A stretch of DNA of 64,000 nt from JACVRW01 sp963751835 (GCA_963751835.1 CAVVWD010000030.1:1-64000), one strand, 5' to 3'; counted from the stretch's first letter, positions 20,319 to 30,275 are shown. Numbers and translations are program-made. Notes: generated by a model not told the origin, from the letters alone.

Positions 20319-21437
20319 CTAGCGGCGGCGGCGCAGGCCGATGATGCTGATCAGGAACGAGGAGAAGAAGATCTGGATGCCGACGATGATCAGCGCCGCG
20401 GCCAGCACGGCGAGGCGCTCCTCGGAGAGCGCGCCGAAGCCGCGATCGACCCAGATGCCGACGATCACGGCGGCCATCACGAGGCCCGCCGAGCATGATC
20501 GCGCCGCCCAGGAGCAGCCCGTGCTCGAGCCGGAAGCGCGCCCGCATGCGGTCGAACCAGGGGTCCTTCTCGCCCATGAAGTAGGTGCCGTAGGCGTGCG
20601 CGCAGAGCCCGAGCGCGAGCACCTGGGTGCCGACGATCATCAGCAGCGCCCCGGCGACCATCGAGTGCAGGTCCCACTCGCGCCCGAAGACCTCGATCTG
20701 GAACAGCACGGTGAGCGCGACCAGGACCCCGAGCAGCGCCATGATCGCGCCCGGCACGATGAACAGCCAGTTGGGGCTGTGGACGAGCAGGAAGCGCAGG
20801 TGGCGCCAGCCGTCGCGGAAGCTCGAGAGCTTCGACTCGCCCTCGCGCGGGTGGTAGTGGATCGGGATCTCCTCGATCGCGAGCCGCTCCTTGCCCGCGC
20901 GGATCACCATCTCCGAGGCGAACTCCATGCCGGTGGTGCGCAGGTCGAGGCTCGGGAGCGCCGAGCGGCGCACCGCGCGCATGCCGCAGTGGGCGTCCCT
21001 GACGCCGGTGCGGAAGAAGAGGTTGAGGAGGCCCGTCAGAACCGGGTTGCCGACGTAGCGGTGCAGCCAGGGCATCGCGCCCGGCTGGATGTTGTCCATG
21101 CGGTCGCCCATCACGAGCTCGGCGCCCTCGTCGAGCCGCTCGACGAAGCGGGGGATGTCGGCGAAGTCGTAGGTGAGGTCGGCGTCGGCCATCACGATGT
21201 AGTCGCCGCGCGGCCGCCGCGAAGCCGGCGAGGTAGGCGCTGCCGTAGCCGCGCCGCGGCTCGAAGACCACGAGCGCGCCGGCGTCGCGGGCCAGCTCGG
21301 CGCTGCCGTCGTCCGAGCCGTTGTCGGCGACGATCACCTCGCCCTCCCAGCCCTGGCTCGCCGAGCGCGTCGCGCGCGGCCTGCACGCAGCGCTCGATCG
21401 AGGCCGCCTCGTTCAGGCACGGAATGACGACCGACAC
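20319..21437 (-). CDS. Dolichol-phosphate-mannose-synthase-like GT2 with C-terminal membrane helices (frameshifted)
   Basis: Transfers a sugar to polyprenyl phosphate at the inner membrane, making lipid-linked donors for outer-face GTs. Motifs: VSVVIPCLNEAASIERCVQA, VIVADNGSDDGSAELARDAG, GYGSAYLAGF, the DxD motif MADADLTYDF, and GVRDAHCGMRAVRRSALPSL. The helices WLFIVPGAIMALLGVLVALT and MVAGALLMIVGTQVLALGLC lie in the main frame. A final pair of helices is read in another frame after about 20485. Other breaks are near 21360 and 21225. The start is taken as GTG 21437, though the open frame extends upstream without a standard start. It is first of a three-gene reverse-strand unit. Confidence 0.7.
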
Positions 21438-21616
21438 CTTGACGGCGCCGGCGCCCTCGCCATCGGCCTTGGGGAACCGGGTTGTCTGCTCGACTGTGCT
21501 CAGGGAAGTTGAGCCTGGTAGGCGGGAAGGTCGAACCTTATGAACGCGCGACGATGGAAGAAGTCGCGCGCCGCGCGGCGATGGTAGCGAAAGGTCTGGC
21601 AGCCTCTGGCGCCTGA

Positions 21617-22875
21617 ATGAGGATCTGCCTGGTCTACGACTGCCTGTTCCCCTACACCGTCGGCGGCGCCGAGCGCTGGTACCGCAACCTCGGCGAGCGC
21701 CTCGCGGCGGAGGGCCACGAGGTGACCTACCTCACGCTGCGCCAGTGGGAGCGGGGCGAGCGCGGCGAGGTCGCCGGGCGTCGAGGTGGTGGCCGTCGGG
21801 CCGCGCATGGCGCTCTACACCGAGCGCCGGGCGGCGCCGCATCCTGCCGCCGCTCGTGTTCGGGCTGGGCGTGCTCTGGCACCTGCTGCGCCACGGCCGG
21901 CGCTACGACGTCGTCCACACCGCCTCGTTCCCCTACTTCTCGCTGCTGGCCGCGGCCGCGCTGCGACGCAGCGCGGCGCTACGGCATGGTGGTCGACTGG
22001 CACGAGGTCTGGAGCCGCGACTACTGGACCGAGTACCTCGGGCGGCTCGGCGGCCGGATCGGGAACGCGGTGCAGGCGCTCTGCCTGCGCATCCCCCAGC
22101 GCGCGTTCTGCTTCTCGCGCCTGCACGCCGCGCCGGCTGCGCGAGGGCGGCGTACGGGGCGAGGTCACGGTGCTCGAGGGCGAGTACGCCGGGCCGCTCG
22201 AGCCGAGCGAGCCCGCAGCCGGCCGAGCCGCTCGTGGTGTTCGCCGGCCGCCACATCCCCGAGAAGCGCGTGCCGGCCCTCGTCCCCGCCATCGCGGCGC
22301 GTGCGGCGCACCGACGGAGACGTGCGCTGCGTGATCTTCGGCGACGGGCCCGAGCGAGCGCGTGGTGCAGGACGCTGGTCGACGAGCTCGGGCTCGGCGA
22401 GGTCGATCTCGGTGCCCGGGCTTCGTCGACGCCGGCGAGGTCGAGCGGACGCTGCGCCGGGCCGGCTGCATGGTGCTGCCCTCCCGCCGCGAGGGCTACG
22501 GGATGATCGTGATCGAGGCGGCCGCCGCGGGCACGCCGAGCGTGGTGGTGCGCGGCGAGGACAACGCGGCGACCGAGCTGATCGAGGAGGGCGTGAACGG
22601 CTTCGTCGCGCCCTCGGCCTCGCCCGAGGACCTCGCCGCGGCGATCTCGCGTGCGCTGGCGGGCGGCATGGAGCTGCGGCGCTCGACGGCCGACTGGTTC
22701 GACGCGCAACGCCGAGCGGCTGTCGCTCGAGTCCTCGCTCGAGCGCGTCTCGCGCGCCTACGAGCCGAGCTCGAGCCGCCGAGCTGCCGGTTGCGCAGCA
22801 CCCAGGTCTCGTTGTGGAACGCGGCGTCGAACGCGTCGGGGGCGCCCGCGGGCCGCTCGCTCGACCTCGAGGTAG
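21617..22875 (+). CDS. GT4 family glycosyltransferase (many frameshifts)
   Basis: Starts MRICLVYDCLFPYTVGGAER, the typical GT4 donor-acceptor loop (GGAER). Later pieces in shifting frames: GVLWHLLRHGRRYDVVHTAS, YGMVVDWHEVWSRDYWTEYL, EPLVVFAGRHIPEKRVPALV, DVRCVIFGDGPERA and the donor-site REGYGMIVIEAAAAGTPSVV with the EX7E pattern, then EDNAATELIEEGVNGFVA. About nine frame changes between 21778 and 22710. The conserved part ends near LERVSRAYEP at 22770; the exact stop is unclear and the TGA at 22873-22875 is simply the first stop in that frame. It is convergent with the FkbM gene. Confidence 0.6.
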
Positions 22876-23548
22876 ACCGTCCGCACGCGGCTCGAGCAGG
22901 TCCGGCCGGATCGCCCGAGGATCTCGAGCTCGGTTCCCTCGGTGTCGATCTTCAGCACGTCGATCGCCGGGACCGACGTCGAGCACCTCGCTCGAGCACG
23001 TCGTTGATGCCCGACGCAGGCGACCTCGATGGTGCGGCCGGTCTCCACGCCGATCCCGCCGTAGCGGCCGCTGTCCTCGACGCCGAAGCTGCACGCGCCC
23101 GGCGCGGGCGCGACCGCCGCCTCGCGCAGCGTGTAGCGGTCCTCGTAGCCGGCGAGGTTCGCGCGCAGCCGCTCGACGTTGCGCGGCACCGGCTCGTAGA
23201 GCCAGACGCGGCAGTCGCGGTTGCGGGTGAGGAAGTAGAGCGCGCTGATCCCGATGTTCGAGCCGATGTCGACGACGACGCCGGGCCGAGCGATCGTCGC
23301 CGTAGTCCTGGCGGCAGAAGACCTCGTTGACGGTCCACATGTCGTGCGCGGCTGTACAGCGTCGGCGCGACGATCCCCAGCGGCGTGCGGACCCGGCAGG
23401 CGTACGGGTAGTCGCCCCGGCCGAGGAAGTAGCGGCCGGCGTTCTCGCGGAAGTCGCGGATAACGCGCCGCATGCGCCAGAGCGCGACGTAGTTGCGGCC
23501 GCGCAGGACCTCCCTCGCGACCATCGACGGAGGGCGACCGCCGAGCAT
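22758..23548 (-). CDS. FkbM-family methyltransferase (frameshifted)
   Basis: Starts ATG 23548, 12 bases after the upstream GT stop. FkbM hallmarks: motif I VVVDIGSNIGISALYFLTRN, VWLYEPVPRNVERLRANLAG, YTLREAAVAP, a GGIGVETGRTIEVAC segment and the late IDVLKIDTEGTELEILG. The family O-methylates small molecules and sugars. Frames change near 23345, 23285, 23020, 22975 and 22890. The C-terminus reads FHNETWVLRNRQLGG before a stop at 22758. It probably forms one transcription unit with the intact GT4 upstream. Confidence 0.62.
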
Positions 23549-23559
23549 GGGCGCGCAGG

Positions 23560-24744
23560 CTAGCGCCGCATAGCCGGCACGCGGCTGCCGCCGCGGGCCG
23601 CGGCCGCCTCGAGCTGCTCGCTGAACATTCGCGCGCTGCGCTCCCATGTCCAGCGGCGGGCGTCGGCGAGGCCCCCGGCGCGCAGCCGCTCGGCCAGCGC
23701 CGGATCGTCGAGCACACGCAGCAACGCGGCGCCGAACGCGTCCGCTCGACGCTCAACCAGCAGCCCGTTCCGGCCGTCGACGACGGTCTCCTGAAGGCCG
23801 CCCTCGCGCACGGCAACCACCGGCGCGCCGGCCGCCATCGCCTCGAGCGTGATGAGCCCGAACGGCTCTCGGATCTGCCCGCACGCCATGACGCCGGCGC
23901 GCTGATAGAGCGCGACGAGCTCGGGCAGCGGGATGCCCTTGCGAATCTCGAGCGCCACGCCGCGGTCGCGCGCGAACCGCTCGAGCAGCGGCCCGTGCTG
24001 CCCGCGGTCGCCGACGATCACGAGCGGTGGCCGTGGCGGCGGCAGCGTGGCGAGCGCCTCGATCACGAAGTGGTGGCCCTTGAGCGGATGGAGCGCGCCG
24101 ACGGACAGCACCCAGCGCTCGCGCTGCGGCGCGCCGCCCTCGGGCGGGGCGTAGGCACTCGCATCGACACCGAGTGGGATCACCTCGCTCGACACCCCGT
24201 AGACCGCCTGGAGCTCGTCCGCGGTGAAGCGCGAGTGCGTGACGACGTTCGGCGCTGCGCGAATGTGGCGCGCGTCGAGCTGCTTTCGGCGCGCCTCGTA
24301 CGGGTCGGCCCCCGCTCGGACGAGCCGGCCGCGCAGCGAGCTGTCACGGCCGAACTCCGGGACCGGCTCGTTGAGCGCGCGCAACGGCTCGGGCGCGTAG
24401 TACACGCTCGGCGTGCGCAGGTACGGCAGGATCTCCGGCGCCTGCACGAGGAAGCTCGGGTGGCAGAACACGACGTCATGGCCGCCGGCGTCGATAGCAG
24501 CCGCCAGCTCGCGGCCGTAGCGCGGCAACCGCCAGATCACCCGAAGCCGCTCGAGTGCGCTGTCCGCACGAAAGGGCGCGTGGCGCTCAACGCGCACCCG
24601 CTCGTTGAGCTGGATCAGGCCGGGGCGCTCCGGCTGGCGCGTGTAGAGCGTGAAGTCGTGCTCGGGGGAGTGCGCGACGTACTCGGCGATCACGCGCGGA
24701 GCGCCGCCCGCCATCGGCAGGTGGTGAAAGAGCGCGATGTCCAT
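23560..24744 (-). CDS. GT4 family glycosyltransferase
   Basis: An intact 394-codon frame. N-terminal half: MDIALFHHLPMAGGAPRVIA, VVFCHPSFLVQAPEILPYLR, PSVYYAPEPLRAL. C-terminal donor domain: VLSVGALHPLKGHHFVIEAL, PLVIVGDRGQHGPLLERFAR and EPFGLITLEAMAAGAPVVAV with the two EX7E glutamates. The GGxER loop is replaced by GGAPR. Normal length for GT4. Divergently arranged with the methyltransferase starting at 24771; only 26 bases separate the two starts, so regulatory signals must lie within coding sequence or the starts are displaced. Confidence 0.82.
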   Translation of the reverse strand: MDIALFHHLPMAGGAPRVIAEYVAHSPEHDFTLYTRQPERPGLIQLNERVRVERHAPFRADSALERLRVIWRLPRYGRELAAAIDAGGHDVVFCHPSFLVQAPEILPYLRTPSVYYAPEPLRALNEPVPEFGRDSSLRGRLVRAGADPYEARRKQLDARHIRAAPNVVTHSRFTADELQAVYGVSSEVIPLGVDASAYAPPEGGAPQRERWVLSVGALHPLKGHHFVIEALATLPPPRPPLVIVGDRGQHGPLLERFARDRGVALEIRKGIPLPELVALYQRAGVMACGQIREPFGLITLEAMAAGAPVVAVREGGLQETVVDGRNGLLVERRADAFGAALLRVLDDPALAERLRAGGLADARRWTWERSARMFSEQLEAAAARGGSRVPAMRR

Positions 24745-24770
24745 CGGAGACTCTGCGCCATCATGGCAAC

Positions 24771-25848
24771 ATGGGGTGTCCCTCAGGCGTGGCCAAGAGC
24801 GCCCGCGAGGAGTGGCCAGTCGATGGCCTCGAGCCCGTCAGGTGCTGCCCCGTCTGCGGCACCGGGGCGCGCACCGTCCTGCATGAAGGCCTGACCGACC
24901 GCACGTTCCGCTCGGCGCCCGGCGAGTGGCGGCTGGTTCGCTGCGACGGCTGCGGATCGGCGTACCTCGATCCGCGCCCCACCCGCGAAGCGGTCGGGCT
25001 CGCTTACCGCGACTACTACACGCATGCGGAGGATCCCGGCGCCGAGCAGCCGCCTCCCAGCACGCGCGTCGCGCTAGCCAACGGGGCGCTGAACGCCCGC
25101 TGGGGCTACGACGCCACCCCCGCGCTGCCGGTCGGAGCGCTGCTTGCGCGGGCCATGCCGATGCGCGCGGCACTTGTCGGCCGCTCGGTCCGGCACCTGC
25201 GCGCGCTGCCCGGCAGGCGGCTGCTCGACGTCGGGAGTGGCAGCGGCAGCTTCGTCGCACAGATGGCGCGAGCTGGGGTGGCAGGCGGAGGGAGTCGAGC
25301 TCGACCCGGCTGGCGTTGCCGCAGGGCGAGCGGCCGGCCTCGAGATCGCCCAGGGGTCGGCCGAGGATCTCGAGGGCGAGCCGCGCTTCGCCGCGGTCAC
25401 GATCAACCACGTGCTCGAGCACCTTCACGATCCGGAGCGGGCGCTGCTCCGGGTCGGGTCGGTGCTCGAGCCCGGCGGGACGCTCTGGATCGCCACGCCG
25501 AATCTGCGCTCGCTTGGAAACCGCTACTACGGGCGCGACTGGCTCGCGCTCGACGCGCCCCGCCACCTGGTGCTGTTTCATCGCGCGTCGCTGGAGGGGT
25601 TACTGCGGCGCTGCGGCTTCGAGCCCGAGCCGCCGCCGCGCGCGACGCCGGACGCAGCCGAGACGTTCCCGCGCAGCGCGGCTATCCGCGACGGACGCCC
25701 GCCGGCGGCGGGTCCGGCGCGACGACCGTGGGCGACGCGCCTGCGGGCGATGCTGGCGGACGCCATCGCCGGGCGCAACGCTCAGCTCGCGGAGGAATTG
25801 GTCGTGATCGCCCGGCGAGTCGGCGGTCAGGCGTCGAGGTCGACGTAG
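24771..25848 (+). CDS. Zinc-ribbon SAM-dependent methyltransferase (one frameshift)
   Basis: Residues about 23-65 carry CCPVCGTG and CDGCGSAYLDPRP, a CxxC-CxxC zinc ribbon as seen in many polysaccharide-locus methyltransferases of the Methyltransf_13/23 type. The catalytic core has LLDVGSGSGSFVAQM (motif I), then after an extra base near 25272 LGWQAEGVELDPAG, VTINHVLEHLHDPERALLRV, LEPGGTLWIATPNLRSLGNR, and DAPRHLVLFHRASLEGLLRR, a typical C-terminal signature of this family. About 358 codons. Likely methylates a sugar. The first residues before the ribbon are of doubtful reality, since the start lies only 26 bp from the divergent GT start. Confidence 0.78.
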
Positions 25849-26011
25849 TCGCGCTGCAGTCGTTTCGTAATGCAGACCGCGCCCGGATGAATAGAGTCCC
25901 GTCGTCGCCATACATGCCGCTCGCCGCATCGCCCGCCTGTCGGGGCTGCATCGATTCGTTACGCATCCCCGAATCCAGCCACATATCGCGGCGCCGCTGC
26001 TTGGCCGACTC

Positions 26012-26737
26012 GTGTCCGACCCAGTGCGCTTCTTTGTCCGCGAGGCGACGGGCCGCCGCGTCACGGCTCGCTACGGCCTGCGCGAGGCATCCGACTTGGC
26101 GATCTTTCTCCGCCACAACACACTCGACGTAGACGTTTTCAACGAGATCTTTTCGCAGCGCATCTATGCCGTCCCGGATCCCGTAGCCGACCGGCTCGAA
26201 CGGGTGGACAGAATCGTGGACCTCGGCGCCAACATCGGCCTGTTTGCGGCCTGGAGCCGAGTGCGCTGGCCGGAGGCACGAATCGTCTGCTTCGAGCCCG
26301 ACCCATTCAACCTGCGCGTGCTCAACCGAGCCGCCGCTGCAAATGGCTGGACGGTCGTTCCTGCCTGTGCGGGAACCCACGAGGGCGAAATCGCTTTCGC
26401 CGCCGGTCGCTACGCGATCTCGGCCGCGCTGGCGGAAGGAGAGACGAGCGCCAACGTCATTCGCGTTCCGGTTCGCGATGTCCTGCCCGTCCTTGCCGAT
26501 GCCGACCTGATCAAGATCGACATCGAAGGAGGCGAGTGGCCGATCCTCGCCGATTCCCGCTTCCGGATGCTATCGACCAAAGCCGTCGCGCTTGAGTACC
26601 ACCCGCAAGGTTGCCCTAATCCAGACCACGCGCGCGCCACCGCGTTTCGGCTGCTGGAAACAGCCGGTTACGAGGTCCACGATGCTGATACCCCGGCACC
26701 AGCGGGCTACGGATCGGTCTGGGCATGGCGTTCGTAG
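26012..26737 (+). CDS. FkbM-family methyltransferase
   Basis: An intact 241-codon frame from a GTG. FkbM motifs in order: DRIVDLGANIGLFAAWSRVR, ARIVCFEPDPFNLRVLNRAA, EGEIAFAAGRYAISAAL, VRDVLPVLADADLIKIDIEG and GEWPILADSRF. The open frame extends about 100 bases upstream (GLHRFVTHPRIQPHIAAPLL looks like natural FkbM N-terminal sequence), but there is no standard start there, so a start may have been lost to an indel near 25890. GC content seems a little lower than in neighbouring GT genes. 25849-26011 between this gene and the preceding methyltransferase holds no separate gene. Confidence 0.78.
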   Translation: MSDPVRFFVREATGRRVTARYGLREASDLAIFLRHNTLDVDVFNEIFSQRIYAVPDPVADRLERVDRIVDLGANIGLFAAWSRVRWPEARIVCFEPDPFNLRVLNRAAAANGWTVVPACAGTHEGEIAFAAGRYAISAALAEGETSANVIRVPVRDVLPVLADADLIKIDIEGGEWPILADSRFRMLSTKAVALEYHPQGCPNPDHARATAFRLLETAGYEVHDADTPAPAGYGSVWAWRS

Positions 26738-26752
26738 ATCGCTGGAGACCCA

Positions 26753-27052
26753 ATGATGATTGCACTACCGGACAAGTGCGTCGGCGGTCCCTTCGCCGAA
26801 CAGCTCCAACCCGAGGATCCCCGCTTCCCGCTCTTGTTGAAGGAGCGCCTCGACGGCATCCAGCAGAACTTCGAAGCGATCTCGGCGCAGGAGACCCCCA
26901 CAGCTGACGGCGGCGGCGGCGCCGACGTGACGATCAACGCCTCGGCTTCGACGCTCGGGCCGGCGGCTTCGGCGACCGTGCTTGTGACCGAGCCAGCGTC
27001 CAACTTCCTCAACTTCGCCTTCGGCCTTTCCTGGTCACCGGCGAGATCCTAG
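26753..27052 (+). CDS. Small protein of unknown function with a structural-protein-like repeat end
   Basis: A 99-codon frame starting 15 bases after the FkbM stop (ATG 26753, or ATG 26756). The N-terminal half is acidic and helical (DPRFPLLLKERLDGIQQNF). The C-terminal half (NASASTLGPAASATVLVTEP followed by NFLNFAFGL) resembles the beta-strand units that precede a Gly-Pro segment in phage tail and collagen-like fibre proteins. It ends abruptly, and shifted frames beyond the stop read L-P-G and T-G-E, so an indel may have cut a slightly longer gene. It is close to the stop of the convergent GT at 27073. No function assigned. Confidence 0.4.
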   Translation: MMIALPDKCVGGPFAEQLQPEDPRFPLLLKERLDGIQQNFEAISAQETPTADGGGGADVTINASASTLGPAASATVLVTEPASNFLNFAFGLSWSPARS

Positions 27053-27072
27053 CTGCGCGTTTCGAGGCGCAG

Positions 27073-28241
27073 CTAGCGCCGCAGCGTGCGCTCGTAGCTC
27101 GCCGCCGTGAGCTCCGCGGTCCGCTCCCAGGTGAAGTGCGCGGCGCGCTCGCGCCCCGCGTCGCGCGAGCCGTTCGCGCGAGACCCGGGTCGCCAAGCAG
27201 GCGCTCGATCGCCGCCGCGATCGCGCTCGACGTCCTCGGGATCGAACAGCAGCGCGGCGTCGCCCGCGACCTCCGGCAGCGACGACGCGGTCCGAGCAGG
27301 CGACCGGCACGCCGCGCGCCATCGCCTCGAGCACGGGCAGCCCGAAGCCCTCGTAGAGCGACGGGAACACGAACAGCGCCGCGAGCCGCGTAGAGGCCCT
27401 CGAGGTCGGCGTCGGCGAGCCAGCCGGCCAGCGCACGTCGGCCTCGACGCCGAGCGCCGCGGCGAGCTCGCGCAGCTCGCGCCTCGTGCGGCGTCGGGTA
27501 GCCCGGGCACGACGAGCAGCGGGCGCCGCTCGGCCGGCGATCGCGGCCAGCGCGTCGAGCAGCCGCGCGAGGTTCTTGTGCGGCCGCTTGGCCGAGACGC
27601 GTCAGCACGAGCGGCGCGCTCGCCGAGCGCCGAGCCGCGCGCGCAGCTCGCGCCGCGGCGGTCGGCTCGGCGCGGTCGGGCTGGCCGACGCCGAGCGGCA
27701 CGACGTCGATCTTCGCTCGGGCGACGCCGAGCTGCTCGACGAGGTCGTCGCGCGTCGACGGCGGCGTCGACGATCGATCCGGCGCGAGCGCCGCGCCGCC
27801 GCCGGCACGAGCACGCGCATCCCGAGCCCGCGGAGGCCGAAGTGCGCCTCCGGCACCAGCTGGTAGTTGAGGTCGTGGATCGTCGTGACGCGCGGAACGC
27901 GACCCCACAGCGGCGCGGTGCGAGGCGAGGACTGTGGACGAGGTCGGCAGCCGGCGCGCGCGGCGAGCCGCGGCACGTACTGCTGCTCGCCGCGCACCCA
28001 CTCGACCCGGCTGCGCGCGCGCACGGGCACGACCTCCATCGGGCGCCTCGAGCCCCAGGGCCCGTCGCCTGCCTCGGCGGCCTCGCGGTTGACGAGGCAG
28101 ACGAGACGCAACGTCGCCGCGGCGCGCCAGCCGCGGGATCAGCTCGCGCGCGTAGGTCTCCATGCCCCCCGTCTCGCCGGGGACGAGGAAGACCAGGTTC
28201 AGCGCGACGCGGAGCGGCTGCTCGACGGCTGAAAACGCCAC
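27073..28241 (-). CDS. GT4 family glycosyltransferase (many frameshifts)
   Basis: Starts at GTG 28241, five bases beyond the preceding stop. Recognisable pieces: LRVALNLVFLVPGETGGMET followed by YARELIPRLA (GGMETY loop typical of PimB-like GT4), VTTIHDLNYQLVPEAHFGLR, DDLVEQLGVARAKIDVVPLG, LVVPGYPTPHEA-like sequence, LADADLEGLYAA, and the donor motif LYEGFGLPVLEAMARGVPVA followed by SSLPEVAGDAALLFDPEDVE. At least eight frame changes are spread between about 27180 and 28120. It ends TAG 27073 after TWERTAELTAASYERTLRR. Same operon direction as the three intact GT genes upstream. Confidence 0.6.
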
Positions 28242-28245
28242 TCGC

Positions 28246-29145
28246 CTACCTCCTGCGCAGACCGCTCAGCGCCCGCGCACAGGCGTCTCCCAGCCGCTTG
28301 AAGCGCGGATCCGCTGGACGCACCCGCTGAGCGATGCGAGCGACCGCGAGCGAGATCACGGAGCCGGCGATCGCGGCGAGGCGAAAGCTCTTCCGCCCCT
28401 CGCTGTAGCGCTCGAGGCTGTCGAGGAAGTGCTCGCTCGCAAACGAGTAGCTCCCTGCGCTGGCGCCCCCCAGGTGGGTCAGCCGGGCGTGAGGCACGAG
28501 GTGGATCTCCCAGCCCGCCGCCGTGATGCGGCGCTGCCATTCCGTCTCCTCGAGATACAGGAAGTAGTTCTCGTCGAGTCCGCCGAAGTCCGGCACCGCA
28601 CTCATTCTGACCGCCAGGGCCGCGCCCATCAGATGCGCGACCCTGCCGGGCGAGCCGTATGCGGCCCGCTCGAGCACGTAGGGGTGCAGGCGGGTGCCGT
28701 AGACGACGGCGGACAGCGGAAAGCAGTAGTCGAAGAACACGGTGAGCGCGGAGGGAAAGCGGCGGTAGGCGTTCAGTTGCTGCGTGCCGTCGGGATTCAG
28801 GAGCGTCGGGCCGGCCACCGCCACCCGCGACTCGGCGTCGAGGTAGGCGGTGAGGTCGGCAGCGGCGCTGCCGTGACAGAACGCGTCCGGGTTGAGCACG
28901 AGCGCGTGCCGGCCGCGGGCCGCGGCGAGCCCGGCGTTCACACCGGCAGCGAAGCCGCGGCTCTGCTCGACCTCGATCACCTGCGCCCCGGGTCTCCCGG
29001 CCCGCAGAGCCTCCGCCCCACCGGCGCCGTTGTCGACGAGGATCTCCTCGACCGTCAGCGACCCGGCCGACGCGCGCGCGTCAGCAGCCGCCCTGAGCGC
29101 GTGCTCGGGGGTGCGGAAGTCGACGACGACGATCGAGAGGTCCAT
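28246..29145 (-). CDS. Family 2 glycosyltransferase, rhamnosyltransferase-like
   Basis: Intact, 299 residues from ATG 29145. GT-A motifs: LSIVVVDFRTPEHALRAAAD, VEEILVDNGAGGAEALRAG, SRGFAAGVNAGLAAARGRHA, LVLNPDAF (the NPD triad replaces DxD, as in WbbL-like rhamnosyltransferases), MGAALAVRMSAVPDFGGLDE and the acidic YLEETEWQRRITAAGW. A C-terminal amphipathic/hydrophobic segment (LAAIAGSVISLAVARIAQRV) may attach it to the membrane. It starts 11 bases after the stop of the GT4 upstream, so it is part of a reverse-strand operon from about 31.4 to 27.1 kb. Confidence 0.82.
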   Translation of the reverse strand: MDLSIVVVDFRTPEHALRAAADARASAGSLTVEEILVDNGAGGAEALRAGRPGAQVIEVEQSRGFAAGVNAGLAAARGRHALVLNPDAFCHGSAAADLTAYLDAESRVAVAGPTLLNPDGTQQLNAYRRFPSALTVFFDYCFPLSAVVYGTRLHPYVLERAAYGSPGRVAHLMGAALAVRMSAVPDFGGLDENYFLYLEETEWQRRITAAGWEIHLVPHARLTHLGGASAGSYSFASEHFLDSLERYSEGRKSFRLAAIAGSVISLAVARIAQRVRPADPRFKRLGDACARALSGLRRR

Positions 29146-29156
29146 CTCCGGAGTGG

Positions 29157-30275
29157 TCAGGCGAGCGCCTTCTCGTAGGCGACGAGCGTCTTCCTCGCGG
29201 CCGCGTCCCACGAGAAGCCTGCCGCGCGCTCGCGTCCCGTGGCAGCCGCCTGTGGATCGGACCAGGCGGCCTGGATCGCATCGGCTGCCGCCAGCTCGTC
29301 GCGCGGGTTGAAGTAGTGCGGCACGGTCCCGCCCACCTCGCGCAGGACGGGCAGGTCGCTGCAGGCCACCGGAACGCCGCGTGCCATGGCCTCCACCACC
29401 GGCAGCCCGAAGCCCTCTCCGAGCGTTGGGAACGCGGCGCAGGCGGCGGTCCTCCACAGCCCCTCGAGCTCGGCGTCGGAGACGTAGCCGACGATCCTCA
29501 CGCGCTGCTCGATGCCGAGCTCGTGACCCAGCCGGCGCAGTTCCTCCTCGTACGGCTCGGCGTGCCCCACGAGCACCAGGAGCGCGTCGTCGGGCAGCAG
29601 CGGCAGAGCACGCAGCAGCAGCGCCTGATTCTTGTGCGGGCGCTTGGCGGCGACGCAGAGCACGACCCGGCCGCTGCCCAGGGAGTGGCGCTCGCGCAGG
29701 GCGCTCTCCTCGAGGGGGTCGACGTCCGGCGGCCGGCCCGCCCCGTGCGGAACGACCGTGAACGCAGCCGGAGCAAGGCCGATGATCGCGCAGATCTCGT
29801 CACGGGCGGCGGCCGAACCGGCGAGGAGGGAGTCGGCGTGACGCGCAGCCCGCGCGATCACCTGGCTCATTCCGAACGTGGTCAGCCGGCCGAAGGTGGG
29901 CATGCGCAGGAAGGTCGCGTCGTGCAGCGTGATCGCGGACGGGACGCCGGCGCGGATCGGGGCGACGCTCGCGAGGCTGTGAAGGAGGTCGACCTGCAGG
30001 CGACGTGCGAGGAGCGGCAGCATCAGCTGCTCGGCGACGGTCCTGCGCACTCGCTGGCCGTCCTCGCAGGGGAGGCTCAGCACCCGCGCCCATGCGCTCC
30101 AGCCCTCCTCGTGCAGCGCCCGCGCGCCGCGGTGGCCGGCGACCACACACAGCTCGAGATCGGGCGCCACGCGAGCGAGCGCAGGGGCCAGCCCACGCAG
30201 ATAGGTCTCGGGTCCGCCGGACACGGAGGGGTCGAGCCAGAGGGCATTCAGCAGCACGCGGCGCGGAGCTGACAC
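29157..30275 (-). CDS. GT4 family glycosyltransferase (mannosyltransferase-like)
   Basis: Intact, 372 residues from GTG 30275. N-terminal RRVLLNALWLDPSVSGGPET (GGPETY loop), SAITLHDATFLRMP, then the linker FTVVPHGAGRPPDVDP. Donor domain: GRVVLCVAAKRPHKNQALLL (the K of the phosphate-binding RPHKN motif), DALLVLVGHAEPYEEELRRL, VGYVSDAELEGLWRTAACAA and GEGFGLPVVEAMARGVPVAC with the EX7E pair. Length and motifs match PimB/WbaZ-like GT4 enzymes that act on GDP-sugars. Between two other intact GT genes on the same strand. Confidence 0.84.
   Translation of the reverse strand: MSAPRRVLLNALWLDPSVSGGPETYLRGLAPALARVAPDLELCVVAGHRGARALHEEGWSAWARVLSLPCEDGQRVRRTVAEQLMLPLLARRLQVDLLHSLASVAPIRAGVPSAITLHDATFLRMPTFGRLTTFGMSQVIARAARHADSLLAGSAAARDEICAIIGLAPAAFTVVPHGAGRPPDVDPLEESALRERHSLGSGRVVLCVAAKRPHKNQALLLRALPLLPDDALLVLVGHAEPYEEELRRLGHELGIEQRVRIVGYVSDAELEGLWRTAACAAFPTLGEGFGLPVVEAMARGVPVACSDLPVLREVGGTVPHYFNPRDELAAADAIQAAWSDPQAAATGRERAAGFSWDAAARKTLVAYEKALA

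Noticed and set aside
18253..21195. 980-codon reverse-strand frame suggesting one giant protein
   Set aside because: It joins pieces of three genes (polyprenyl-phosphate GT, small membrane protein, DUF2142) through frameshifts; the natural starts and GTGA overlaps show separate genes.
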